From: Sphingomonas sp. LC-1
GTDB lineage: Bacteria; Pseudomonadota; Alphaproteobacteria; Sphingomonadales; Sphingomonadaceae
DNA: 64,000 nucleotides
NCBI RefSeq assembly: GCF_025371035.1
Contig: NZ_JANZXB010000002.1
Span: 186,001 to 250,000 of the forward strand
Reading direction: 5' to 3'
The notes beneath the pieces are model-generated. The model saw nothing but the letters and a program-made list of their open reading frames with translations. It did not search any database and was not told the DNA's origin. The position numbers and the translations under genes were made by a program. The first letter of the stretch is position 1; each line of letters opens with the position of its first letter. Shown one piece after another: positions 1-11,679 of the stretch.

Positions 1-3586
<3,586 letters not shown>

Positions 3587-3652
3587 TCGTCCGCTACCCC
3601 AGTCGAAAGACCGGCATGGGGACGGTCGAGCCCCCATGCCGAGTTTGGGGCC

Positions 3653-6475
3653 TTAATACAGGACGCGGATCGACGCACCGAAGCGCCGGTCGTTGAGCTG
3701 ATATTGCAGCGGCGCGGCGGGCGTCCCGATATACAGCACGTTCATCCGGTTGTTCAGGTTCACCGCGTCGATCGACACCGCCAGATTCTTGGTCAGGTTG
3801 AGGTTCAGCGACGCATCGAGCGAGGCATAGGGCCTGGCATATTGCGCCTCGCCATTCGCCCCGCTGCCCGTGGTGGCATCGAGATAGCTCGACCGCCAGT
3901 TCCACGCGACACGCGCGGTCACCGGACCCTTCTCGTACAGGCCAATCAGATTATAGCTGTGCTTGGACAGCTTTTCGAGCGGCAACGACGCGGGAGCATT
4001 GGCATTGTTTCCCGCGAACGGATTGGCGACGTTGGAGTCGACATAGGTGTAATTCGCCTGGATACCCAGTCCGCTCAGCAGACCCGGCAGGAAGTCGAAG
4101 AACTGCTGATAACCGATCTCCGCCCCCTTCACCGTGCCGCTGCCCGAATTGACCACCGTGTTCACGTCATAGGCACGACCGCCATAGATGCCGACGATCC
4201 GGCCGCTTGCGAGGAAGCCGTTGACCTTCTTGTAGAACAGGCCGCCGGTCAGCGAGCCCGCGGGCGCGAAATACCATTCTGCGGTCAGGTCCAGATTGTC
4301 CGAGTCGATCGGGCTGAGCCGCGGATTGCCCGAGCTGGCGCTGGGCCGTCCGGTCGCGGGATTGACTTGGTTCGGATTGTTCAGCGTGATGTTGGTCGAC
4401 AGCTGGTCGAAGTTGGGACGCGCCAGCCCCTTGGAATAGGCGAAGCGCATCTGGAACTCGTCGGTCAGGCGGGCGCGGAGATTCACGCTGGGCAGGACGC
4501 GGTTATAGCGGTTCTTCAACGCCAGCGGCGCATTGGTGCCGTCGGAATTGAACTGGGTGCCGTTCGAAGTCAGGTCGGTACGGATGATCCGGGCGCCCGC
4601 ACTACCGTCGAAGCGGATGCCGCCCGCCTCGAACTCGTAATCGGCCATGCCCCAGGCCGTATAGGTCTTTTCCGTCTGGTTGTTCAGGTCGCCGGGGGTG
4701 AAGCTGTCCTTGGTCTTGGCGCCGAACAGCGCATAGAGCGCCTTGGTCTGTGCCCAGACGCCGTCACCCTGCGGGAAGGCCGGGTAGAGGATACCGCCCT
4801 TCACCGTGTTGCCGTCGAACCAGTTGGACGAGGGTCCGCGCATCGACAATTGCGGGAAGCGCGACAGCGGGATCAGGGCGGTGCCGCTGGGGGCGTCCGC
4901 ACCCGGCGCATAACCCTGGTACAGGCCGACACCGTTCCACGTGCCGCGCAGATCGATCGTATTGCCCGCATAGCGCGCACCGCCGCGCAGCTTTTGCAGG
5001 ACGCCGCCCTCGAATTCATATTCGATGTCATAGGCCAGCGCGAGCGTTTCGGCATCGTTGCGCTGGAGCGAGTCGGCGATGAAGGGCAGCGTATAATTGG
5101 CCGGATTGTTGAGCACCGAGGGATTGGTCACGTCCCAACGCGGATATTTGCCGCGCAGGTCGAACACCACGGTCGAGGGGTGCGGCGCCGTCAGCGCATT
5201 CTGACCCGACGCGCTGTAGAGCGACAGGACATGGCCGTTGCGATCGGCATTATAATAGGATTTCAGAAACTGGACGTCGAAATTGACCTTGGCCCGATCG
5301 GTCGCCTGCCAGCCGACATTGAAGGTATAGTTCTGGCTGGCGCTCCACAATTGCTGGTCGAAACGGCCCGTCTCGAAGGTCTGGGGCGATAGCGCCCCGC
5401 TGGTCGCATATCCTTCGTTGTTGAAGGTGAAGTTCGCCCCCGGCGCCGCGCTGGTGCCATAGGAGGTGACCTGCCCCGCCGAATTATATTGGTTGGAGCG
5501 GTTGTTGTAATCGTAATAATAGGCGCCGGTGCGGTTGAACCAATATTTGGTCCCCTGATACTGTGCCGTCACCAACACATCGTCATTGGCCTGCCATTGC
5601 AGCGCGGCGGCGATGCCGAAGCGACGGCGGTCGCCGGTATCGTCATAGATTTCGAAGCCATAGGGAATCTTGGCATTGGCGGGAGCATTGGCGATGGTGC
5701 CCGGCTGCGCTTCGGCGAAGGGACCCGCGAGCAGGCCGTCCTGACGATACTGGCTCTTGGAATAGACCGCGTTGACCAGGATTCCGATCTCACCGATCGC
5801 GCTGTCGTAACGGTTGCTGTACAGGCCGGAGATCGATCCGCCGAACTTGTCGACGCGGTCGTAATAATTGGCGCGCGCGGTCAGCGAGATGACCTGGCCC
5901 GCCGCGTCGAACGGCTTGCGGGTGCGCAGATTGACCGCACCGCCGATGCCGCCCTCGATGATATTGGCGGGTGCGTTCTTGTAGACATCGATACCGGCGA
6001 GCAGTTCGGGCGGAACCCCTTCCAGATCGAAGGCGCGGCCGCCCGAGGCCGAATAGACCGCGCGCCCGTCGAGGAAGTTCTGCACCTGGGTCAGGCCGCG
6101 CACGGTCACGGCGGGCTGGGTGCGGTGATCGAAGTCGGTCGCGCCTTCACCGTAGCGGCGCTGGATCTGGACGCCGGTGATACGCTGCAGCGCTTCGGTG
6201 GTGTTGGCGTCGGGCAGCTTGCCGATGTCCTGCGCCTGGACCGAATCGACGATCTGGTCGGCATTGCGCTTGATCGCCTGCGCCGAACGAAGGCTCTCGC
6301 GAACGCCGGTGACGACGATATCCTGATCGCTGACATCGGATCGGGTCGCGGCCTGGTCAGCGGTCAGCGCCTGAGCGGATTGGACCGTGGCCTGAACCTG
6401 TGCCTGGGCCGCGCCCGGCGTAAGTGCGACCGCCGCCATGGACGTGCCGCACAGCAAAACACTGACGATCTTCAT
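3653..6475 (-). CDS. TonB-dependent outer-membrane receptor
   Basis: A 940-aa protein of the TonB receptor type common in Xanthomonas, Caulobacter and sphingomonads, for active import of oligosaccharides or chelates across the outer membrane. It has a signal peptide ending AAQA, a TonB-box-like segment DIVVTGVRES, a plug domain (about residues 65-175, with the motifs VTVRGL and IEGGIGGAVNLRT), and a beta-barrel ending RRFGASIRVLY with a terminal aromatic residue as expected for barrel assembly. The ATG at 6475 follows AAGGGGGG, which decides against the longer frame starting at 6502. The halogenase and beta-galactosidase follow on the same strand, so the substrate is probably a galactose-containing glycan. 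Confidence 0.95.
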   Translation of the reverse strand: MKIVSVLLCGTSMAAVALTPGAAQAQVQATVQSAQALTADQAATRSDVSDQDIVVTGVRESLRSAQAIKRNADQIVDSVQAQDIGKLPDANTTEALQRITGVQIQRRYGEGATDFDHRTQPAVTVRGLTQVQNFLDGRAVYSASGGRAFDLEGVPPELLAGIDVYKNAPANIIEGGIGGAVNLRTRKPFDAAGQVISLTARANYYDRVDKFGGSISGLYSNRYDSAIGEIGILVNAVYSKSQYRQDGLLAGPFAEAQPGTIANAPANAKIPYGFEIYDDTGDRRRFGIAAALQWQANDDVLVTAQYQGTKYWFNRTGAYYYDYNNRSNQYNSAGQVTSYGTSAAPGANFTFNNEGYATSGALSPQTFETGRFDQQLWSASQNYTFNVGWQATDRAKVNFDVQFLKSYYNADRNGHVLSLYSASGQNALTAPHPSTVVFDLRGKYPRWDVTNPSVLNNPANYTLPFIADSLQRNDAETLALAYDIEYEFEGGVLQKLRGGARYAGNTIDLRGTWNGVGLYQGYAPGADAPSGTALIPLSRFPQLSMRGPSSNWFDGNTVKGGILYPAFPQGDGVWAQTKALYALFGAKTKDSFTPGDLNNQTEKTYTAWGMADYEFEAGGIRFDGSAGARIIRTDLTSNGTQFNSDGTNAPLALKNRYNRVLPSVNLRARLTDEFQMRFAYSKGLARPNFDQLSTNITLNNPNQVNPATGRPSASSGNPRLSPIDSDNLDLTAEWYFAPAGSLTGGLFYKKVNGFLASGRIVGIYGGRAYDVNTVVNSGSGTVKGAEIGYQQFFDFLPGLLSGLGIQANYTYVDSNVANPFAGNNANAPASLPLEKLSKHSYNLIGLYEKGPVTARVAWNWRSSYLDATTGSGANGEAQYARPYASLDASLNLNLTKNLAVSIDAVNLNNRMNVLYIGTPAAPLQYQLNDRRFGASIRVLY

Positions 6476-6497
6476 CGTGCATCCCCCCTTTTGAAAC

Positions 6498-6518
6498 CGC
6501 ATCTTCGTTCGAGATGCG
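6498..6518 (-). promoter_or_regulatory. Inverted repeat in the TonB operon leader
   Basis: CGCATCT-N7-AGATGCG is a perfect 7-bp inverted repeat between the predicted promoter and the ribosome-binding site of the TonB receptor. It could be an operator or a leader hairpin. Confidence 0.45.
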
Positions 6519-6534
6519 TCGATTATTTGTCTGA

Positions 6535-6563
6535 TTTATAAGAATATGCCGTTTCGGCCGCAA
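6535..6563 (-). promoter_or_regulatory. Predicted promoter of the TonB-halogenase-galactosidase operon
   Basis: On the minus strand TTGCGG (6563-6558) and TATAAA (6540-6535) are separated by 17 bases, a good sigma-70 layout. The 11-bp palindrome GCCGTTTCGGC (6548-6558) lies inside the promoter and is a candidate repressor site. Confidence 0.5.
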
Positions 6564-6650
6564 TAGGAAATATGGACCCTATCATCATTTTGAGCGCAAT
6601 TTTTGGCCTTTTTCGTCTTAGATACTGAAATTGTTTACGGTTTACGGGCA

Positions 6651-6679
6651 TTGACGAATCCATATAGCCCGTTTTTATA
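6651..6679 (+). promoter_or_regulatory. Predicted promoter of the GH30 gene
   Basis: TTGACG (6651-6656) and TTTATA (6674-6679) are separated by 17 bases and lie just upstream of the GH30 start. A tandem repeat of GTTTACG (6633-6646) lies immediately upstream, and CCTGA-N7-TCAGG (6681-6697) downstream; either could bind a regulator. Confidence 0.5.
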
Positions 6680-6706
6680 GCCTGACCTATTATCAGGAGT
6701 GGGTCG

Positions 6707-8248
6707 ATGAAGCGGCAGGGGCGGCGGGTTGCACAGACAAATCGGGCCGTGCGAGGCGGACGGGTGGGCTGGGGCGCGACCCTCGCCCTCGCCCTCGCCC
6801 AAAGTCTTGCGGCTCCGGCCATGGCGCAACATGGCACCACGGCCCCTCCCGCTTCCCATGCCGACCCCGCCGTACCGATCACGCTGCGTCCCGCGATCGA
6901 CCGGCCGTCGACGGTGTTCGAGGGCTGGGGCACCGCGCTGGCGTGGTTCGCGCATGTCACCGGCGGTTGGCCGGAGGCGGAACGGACGCGGCTGGTCGAT
7001 CTCTTCTATGGCCCACAAGGGCTAGGCTGGACGATCGCGCGCTACAATATCGGCGGTGGCAATGCGGCGGACACCGCGCCCTATATGAAGGTCGGGCGCG
7101 CGGTCCCCGGCTTCTGGCGGCAACCGGCCGGGGCGACCGGCAAGGACTGGTGGCATGCCGACGATCCCGCCATGTGGGACTGGAGTCAGGACGCCAATCA
7201 GCGTTGGTGGCTGGACGCGATCACGGCACGGGTGAAGCAACCGATCTTCGAGGCCTTTTCCAACTCGCCCCCCTGGTTCATGACGGTCAGCGGGCGCGTG
7301 TCGGGCGCCGAAAAGGGCACTGACGACAATCTGCGCCCCGGTCAGGAAACCGCCTTCGCCTCCTATCTCGTCCAAGTCACCGACGAGCTGCAACGGCGGC
7401 ACCGCATTCGTTTCCGGACCCTGTCACCGGTCAACGAACCCAATACCGACTATTGGTTCGCCACCAACACGCAGGAAGGCGCGCATTGGTCGCCCGCGCG
7501 GCAGGCGCAGATGATCGACGCCACCGCCGCCGCGCTGAAGACGCGCAATCTTTCCACCGTCATCGCGGCGCCCGATGAAACCTCATCCAACCTGTTCGTC
7601 GAGGACTGGGCCGCCTATCCCGCCGCCACCCGTGCCCGGATCGGGCAGCTCAACGTCCACAGCTATGGCACCGTCCACCAGACGGCGGTGCGCGACATCG
7701 CCCGCGCCTCTGGCATCAAGCTGTGGATGAGCGAGAACGACACGCCGCTGTCGCGCGATCCGGAGGATTTCACCGGTATGGCGACCCCCCTCGCCTTTGC
7801 CGAGCATGTCGTCGGCGATCTCAAGCGGCTGGAGCCCGCCGCCTGGGTCTTCTGGCAGGCGGTGGAGGATCTGAGCACGCGCAAGGGCGAGAAGGGCTCC
7901 AACTGGGGCATCGTCAAGGCGGATCTGATGGGCGCACCCGATCAGCCCCATGCGATCCACGTTACCGGCAAATATTGGGCGATGGCGCAGTTCAGCCGCC
8001 ATATTCGTCCCGGTGACCGGCTGATCCCGGTGGACGATCAGGATACGGTGGGCGCACTGTCCCCCGACGGACGGCGGCTGGTGCTGGTACACGTCAATCC
8101 GGGGCTGTCGCCGCGTCCGCTGACCGTCGCGGTGCCGGGTGAGTGGCGGCGGCAGATCTTCCTGACCGATGCGACTCACAAGGCGGAAGCGGTTCCGGGC
8201 GAGGTCGCGCCGCCGCGGTCGATCGTGACCTTGGTCTTGACGCGGTAG
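6707..8248 (+). CDS. Secreted GH30 family glycoside hydrolase (beta-1,6-galactanase-like)
   Basis: A 513-aa protein with a long signal peptide ending PAMA. The sequence FEGWGTALAWFAHV, the acid/base glutamate in SPVNEPNTDYW (E244) and the nucleophile in LWMSENDTPLS (E343) are typical of GH30. The overall character resembles the endo-beta-1,6-galactanase subfamily more than the glucosylceramidases, but that assignment is by resemblance only. AGGAG at about 6694 supports the start. It is divergent from the TonB-halogenase-beta-galactosidase operon and shares its control region. Together they suggest cleavage of a galactan outside the cell, uptake by TonB transport, and trimming by beta-galactosidase. 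Confidence 0.88.
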   Translation: MKRQGRRVAQTNRAVRGGRVGWGATLALALAQSLAAPAMAQHGTTAPPASHADPAVPITLRPAIDRPSTVFEGWGTALAWFAHVTGGWPEAERTRLVDLFYGPQGLGWTIARYNIGGGNAADTAPYMKVGRAVPGFWRQPAGATGKDWWHADDPAMWDWSQDANQRWWLDAITARVKQPIFEAFSNSPPWFMTVSGRVSGAEKGTDDNLRPGQETAFASYLVQVTDELQRRHRIRFRTLSPVNEPNTDYWFATNTQEGAHWSPARQAQMIDATAAALKTRNLSTVIAAPDETSSNLFVEDWAAYPAATRARIGQLNVHSYGTVHQTAVRDIARASGIKLWMSENDTPLSRDPEDFTGMATPLAFAEHVVGDLKRLEPAAWVFWQAVEDLSTRKGEKGSNWGIVKADLMGAPDQPHAIHVTGKYWAMAQFSRHIRPGDRLIPVDDQDTVGALSPDGRRLVLVHVNPGLSPRPLTVAVPGEWRRQIFLTDATHKAEAVPGEVAPPRSIVTLVLTR

Positions 8249-8260
8249 GGTTGAGTGGCA

Positions 8261-8355
8261 CGTGGCCTACGGCTGCGCTCAGGCTGAACGGGTCATGGAG
8301 ATTTGTGGGGCGTGATACCAAGCTACGCTCCGGCTGAGCGAAGCCGAAGGCCACG
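8261..8355. repeat. Paired inverted copies of a dispersed intergenic repeat (locus A)
   Basis: Two inverted copies (8261-8291 and 8331-8355) of a repeat with core CTGAGCGAAGTCGAAGG lie between the convergent genes GH30 and mmcB. Other copies occur at 18645-18727, 32264-32341 and 40053-40143. The pair could fold into a hairpin and act as a two-way transcription terminator. Confidence 0.75.
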
Positions 8356-8366
8356 CGAAACCGCCC

Positions 8367-8855
8367 TCACATCCCCGCGTCAGGATCGGTCAGCCCGATC
8401 ATCCGCCGCCCTGCCCGCCTTGCGAAGTTCAGCGTCGTCTTCTTGCGGATATGTGCGGGCAGCGGAACACTATGCGCCTCCCGCACGATCGCGGCGTCGT
8501 AACGGTCGGCGACGATGATCCCCGTCCGCTCGGGCAGAAAGGCCGGACTTTCCAGCGGCGACCAGTCGAAGCCGGCGGGCACCGCCCAGTAAAAACGGTC
8601 GCAATGCGCCAGATAATCGGGCCATTTGCCGTCACCCAGCATATCCGCCCGCGACACCTTGATCTCGACCACGACGATCCCGCCCCGAGCATCCAGCGCC
8701 ATCAGATCGGCACGACGGCCGCCCTCCAGCGGGACTTCGGGAATGGTGATGAGATCGTGGCGGAGCAGCATCCGGGTCACCCCACGCGCGACATCGGCGG
8801 CGCAGAGCGGAGACAGCGGATCGTCGACGCACGAAGCGGGCGGCATGTCCAACAT
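8367..8855 (-). CDS. mmcB: MmcB family DNA repair protein
   Basis: This 162-aa protein matches MmcB, a mitomycin-C-inducible putative endonuclease of alphaproteobacteria. The acidic motif RADLMALD...GGIVVVEIKVS (about residues 48-70) resembles a PD-(D/E)xK nuclease core. A perfect LexA-type box GAAC-N7-GAAC lies 12 bases upstream of the start, so SOS control is very likely. Starts at 8855 (MLDMPP) or 8846 (MPPA) are both possible. It is convergent with GH30 and separate from the SleB gene, whose terminator overlaps the mmcB control region. Confidence 0.9.
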   Translation of the reverse strand: MLDMPPASCVDDPLSPLCAADVARGVTRMLLRHDLITIPEVPLEGGRRADLMALDARGGIVVVEIKVSRADMLGDGKWPDYLAHCDRFYWAVPAGFDWSPLESPAFLPERTGIIVADRYDAAIVREAHSVPLPAHIRKKTTLNFARRAGRRMIGLTDPDAGM

Positions 8856-8867
8856 ACCACCCGCTTA

Positions 8868-8882
8868 GAACATTTGGCGAAC
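8868..8882 (-). promoter_or_regulatory. LexA SOS box of mmcB
   Basis: GAAC-ATTTGGC-GAAC (GTTC-N7-GTTC on the coding strand) fits the alphaproteobacterial LexA operator exactly and is placed just upstream of mmcB. Confidence 0.85.
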
Positions 8883-8910
8883 AAAAGCAAAGCCCCGCAT
8901 CGGCGGGGCT
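8880..8910 (-). terminator. Rho-independent terminator of the SleB-type hydrolase gene
   Basis: AGCCCCGC-ATCG-GCGGGGCT (8891-8910) is a perfect 8-bp stem followed on the minus strand by TTGCTTTTG, six bases after the hydrolase stop codon. Its T-tract overlaps the mmcB SOS box. Confidence 0.85.
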
Positions 8911-8916
8911 GGAGGA

Positions 8917-9570
8917 TCAGCGATAGAAGATATGGTTGCCGATCGCCGCGACCTTCTGCACGCGCACGCCCGGGCGGTTGCCAGGGGTGTTGAAATACAG
9001 GGCCTTGCCCGCGGTGCTGTCCCAAGCCTGGGCCAGTGCGACCTTCGCCACCGCGACGGCGGTGCGATAGGCGCTGCGCGACGGGCTGACCGACGGGATC
9101 TCACCGTGGCGCACGAAGCTGAATTGCCCGCGCTGCTTGATGACATCGCACACCCCGGTGGGGAAGCGGCCCGACTTGGTGCGGTTCAGGATGACCTGCG
9201 CCACGGCGAGTTGTCCGCTGAGCGGTTCACCCTGCGATTCGAAATAAATGGCACCGGCGAGACAGCGGAGCTCTTCGCTCGACGCCATGTCGTCTTGGGC
9301 CGCAACGGCCTCGGCCAGCGACTCGAAATCGTCGTCGCCGTCTTCATCCGTTTCAGAAACTTCGGAAAAATTGGGGAGCGGGGACATGGTGGCCCGGGCG
9401 CTCGTGGGAACCAGCGGCAGGTCGGCCGCGTTGATCCCGGAAACAGCCATTGCAGTGGCTGGTGCAACACCGCCGGCGACATTGGCCAAGCTGGGCGTGC
9501 TGGTGGCGAGGAGGCCCGCCAGGGAAAGAGCCATGGCCGCAGACGCCGCGACTCGTTTGAATACCGTCAT
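8917..9570 (-). CDS. Cell wall hydrolase of the SleB family
   Basis: A 217-aa exported protein with a signal peptide (about residues 1-29) and an acidic linker, DEDGDDDFE, before a C-terminal Hydrolase_2 (SleB/CwlJ) domain from about residue 100. The catalytic glutamate is in GAIYFESQGEP, followed by the motif AVAQVILNR and by YFNTPGNRPG. Members cleave the glycan strand of peptidoglycan, in non-spore-formers for wall remodelling. It has its own terminator and stands alone between mmcB and the DUF1491 operon. The start lacks a strong ribosome-binding site but the signal peptide fits. Confidence 0.88.
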   Translation of the reverse strand: MTVFKRVAASAAMALSLAGLLATSTPSLANVAGGVAPATAMAVSGINAADLPLVPTSARATMSPLPNFSEVSETDEDGDDDFESLAEAVAAQDDMASSEELRCLAGAIYFESQGEPLSGQLAVAQVILNRTKSGRFPTGVCDVIKQRGQFSFVRHGEIPSVSPSRSAYRTAVAVAKVALAQAWDSTAGKALYFNTPGNRPGVRVQKVAAIGNHIFYR

Positions 9571-9726
9571 TCACTCGAACAGACATGCGGTTGGATCACG
9601 GACCCGAGCATTGCCCAAAGGCGCTCGTCCGGGCTTCCCCCCGACTGCGTAACCCACCGGATCGCACCCGATAAGCACAACGCGATATTAAGATGAGGGC
9701 GCTCGTGGCCGATCCGGCCTCGTTCG

Positions 9727-10053
9727 TCAATCGTTCAGGATCGTTTCAGCGGTGAACCGTTCCGCCGCAGCGCCATCCAGTTCCAAGACCCAGAGGTCCG
9801 GATCGCGCGACCGGCGGCGTTGCCAATAGCCCGCGACGTCGTCTTTCGGGGTGGTATCGATCAGCGTGATGCGGCCATCGGGACCGATTCCGCGCTCCAG
9901 CACGCGCTCGGTCCGGTCGGGGCCGATGGCGATCACCAATATGCCGCCCGCCTGCGCATCGCCTCGCGCCAGCACCATGCCCATGCCGCCGCTATCGTTC
10001 ATCCGCCGCAGCAGCGCGGTGACCAGCATTCCGCTGGGCAGGCGGCCGTCCAT
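9727..10053 (-). CDS. DUF1491 family protein
   Basis: This 108-aa protein matches DUF1491, a small alphaproteobacterial family of unknown function. The typical start RLPSGMLVTALLRR, the glycine-rich GGMGMVLARGDAQAGGI strand and the end DLWVLELDG...ERFTAETIL are visible. No catalytic motif, signal peptide or membrane segment can be seen. It starts 5 bases after the stop of the thioesterase gene, so it is the last gene of the operon hpf-ptsN-thioesterase-DUF1491 and is probably translated with it. Confidence 0.85.
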   Translation of the reverse strand: MDGRLPSGMLVTALLRRMNDSGGMGMVLARGDAQAGGILVIAIGPDRTERVLERGIGPDGRITLIDTTPKDDVAGYWQRRRSRDPDLWVLELDGAAAERFTAETILND

Positions 10054-10058
10054 CGCGC

Positions 10059-10517
10059 TCAGGCCGTCCGATAGCCGGGTAGCCCCGCCAACGCGATCTG
10101 CGAGCGCATGAAGGTCCCGGTGCCCCGCGCCACCTCTTCTCCACTGGCGTCGATCAGCCGCGCATCGGCGACGAAGACGCGCCGCCGCCCGCTGACCCAG
10201 CGTCCCTCGGCCATCACCTCCCCGGCCTTGACCGGACGCGTCAGCAGCAGGTTGAACTGGGTCGTCAGCAGGAAACGATCGGTGACCAGGCTGTTGCAGG
10301 CATAGAAGGCCGCATCGTCGAGCATCTTGAAATAGCTGGTGCCATGTGCGGCCCCGGCGGCGTGGTAATGCCGCTCGTCCACCTTGAAGCGGATACGCGC
10401 GATTCCCGGCTCGGGAATTTCGAGACGGGAGTCGAACAGGCGATTGATCGGAGCCTCGGCATAAAGAGCCTCCAGCGCCCGGAAATGCGCCGCCTCGCCC
10501 TCAGGCCGCGGCGTCAC
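10059..10517 (-). CDS. PaaI-type hotdog thioesterase
   Basis: A 152-aa single hotdog-fold protein. The motif AAHGTSYFKMLDDAAFYAC is the PaaI/YigI-type signature, with the conserved HGG-like segment and an acidic residue in the central helix. Proteins of this kind hydrolyse acyl-CoA thioesters; the acyl group cannot be told from the sequence. It uses a GTG start that overlaps the end of ptsN by 17 bases, which suggests translational coupling. DUF1491 follows after 5 bases. Confidence 0.83.
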   Translation of the reverse strand: MTPRPEGEAAHFRALEALYAEAPINRLFDSRLEIPEPGIARIRFKVDERHYHAAGAAHGTSYFKMLDDAAFYACNSLVTDRFLLTTQFNLLLTRPVKAGEVMAEGRWVSGRRRVFVADARLIDASGEEVARGTGTFMRSQIALAGLPGYRTA

Positions 10518-10971
10518 GCGCCTCGTCCTGGGTCAGCAAGGCCCAGATCGCATCGGGAGACCCCGCGCCACGCAGCTTGGCGACGAAACCCTTGTCGCGA
10601 AGACGGCGCGACACCCGGGCCAGCGCCTTGAGATGCGCCGATCCCGCATCGGCGGGGGAAAACATCGCGAAGACCAGGTCGACCGGCATATCGTCGACCG
10701 CCTGAAAATCCACCGGCTGGGCCAGCCGGGCGAACACGCCGACGATCTGGTCCAGTCCCGCCACCTTCCCGTGTGGAATCGCCACGCCCCCGCCAAAGCC
10801 GGTCGAGCCCAGCTTTTCGCGTTCGGTCAGAACATCGGCCAACAGCTTGGCATCCTGTCCCGCAGGTTCGGCGGCCGCAGCCGCCAGAGTCTGGAACAAG
10901 AGTTTCTTGTTGGCGGCGGATACACCCGCCAGCACCGTTTCATGGCGCAACAGATCGCTGAAATCGTTCAT
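10501..10971 (-). CDS. ptsN: PTS IIA-like nitrogen regulatory protein
   Basis: A 156-aa EIIA-Ntr domain protein. The phosphorylated histidine is in GGVAIPHGK (H67), within the family motif ReklGsTgfGgGvaiPHgk. In proteobacteria it is the last acceptor of the nitrogen PTS chain and controls potassium transport, the stringent response and stress sigma factors by its phosphorylation state. It follows hpf by 64 bases on the same strand, the usual hpf-ptsN order, and overlaps the thioesterase gene. Confidence 0.95.
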   Translation of the reverse strand: MNDFSDLLRHETVLAGVSAANKKLLFQTLAAAAAEPAGQDAKLLADVLTEREKLGSTGFGGGVAIPHGKVAGLDQIVGVFARLAQPVDFQAVDDMPVDLVFAMFSPADAGSAHLKALARVSRRLRDKGFVAKLRGAGSPDAIWALLTQDEARDAAA

Positions 10972-11035
10972 GGTCTTTCCGGTGCGCCCCCGCGCGGCCC
11001 GCCTATTAGCGGCCCGCGCGGAAGAACGATAGGGG

Positions 11036-11626
11036 TTATCCCGCCGACGAGGCTCTTTGCGGTTCCACCCAGCCGATGGTTCCGTCGCCCCGGCGATAGA
11101 CCATATTATACGAACCGGTGCCCGAATTCTTAAACAACAGCGCCGCAGTATTGCGCAAATCGAGCATCATGACCGCGTCCGACACGCTGGCATCGGGAAT
11201 ATCGACCCGCGTTTCGGCGATGATCAGGGGCGCATCGCCCGCTTCGTCCTCATCGACCTGTTCGGCGAACAGGGTATAGCCCGCATCATAGGCCCCGGCT
11301 TCGGCCAGTTCGATCGCCTGCCCGGCATTGCGATCCTTCAGGCGGCGGGAATAGCGGCGAAGCTGTTTCTCAATCTTGGTCGCCGCGCCGTCGAACGAAA
11401 GATGCGCGTCCTGCGCGTCGTGACGACCTTTCAGCACCAGGCCGCGAGTGACATGCATCACGATATCGCATTTGAAGCCGATGTCGTGCGGGCCCTTGCC
11501 GAACGTCACCTCGGACGACATGGCACGGGCGAAATATTTCTCGGCGATACCCTGAAGCCGGTCCGTCACATGGGTCCGCAGCGCGTCGCCCGTTTCGACC
11601 TGATGACCAGAAATCCGGATATCCAT
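11036..11626 (-). CDS. hpf: Ribosome hibernation-promoting factor, long form
   Basis: A 196-aa protein with the N-terminal S30AE/RaiA domain (MDIRISGHQVETGDAL to about residue 100) and the C-terminal dimerisation domain (RNTAALLFKNSGTGSYNMVYRR). The long form dimerises 70S ribosomes into inactive 100S particles in stationary phase. ATAAGGAGA upstream of 11626 fixes the start; the longer frame to 11704 runs into the region next to dnaQ and shows no family similarity. ptsN is directly downstream. Confidence 0.96.
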   Translation of the reverse strand: MDIRISGHQVETGDALRTHVTDRLQGIAEKYFARAMSSEVTFGKGPHDIGFKCDIVMHVTRGLVLKGRHDAQDAHLSFDGAATKIEKQLRRYSRRLKDRNAGQAIELAEAGAYDAGYTLFAEQVDEDEAGDAPLIIAETRVDIPDASVSDAVMMLDLRNTAALLFKNSGTGSYNMVYRRGDGTIGWVEPQRASSAG

Positions 11627-11679
11627 CGTCTTCTCCTTATGCACGTGGTGGGACGGTCCTTTTGGCCTGTCCCGTGGCG

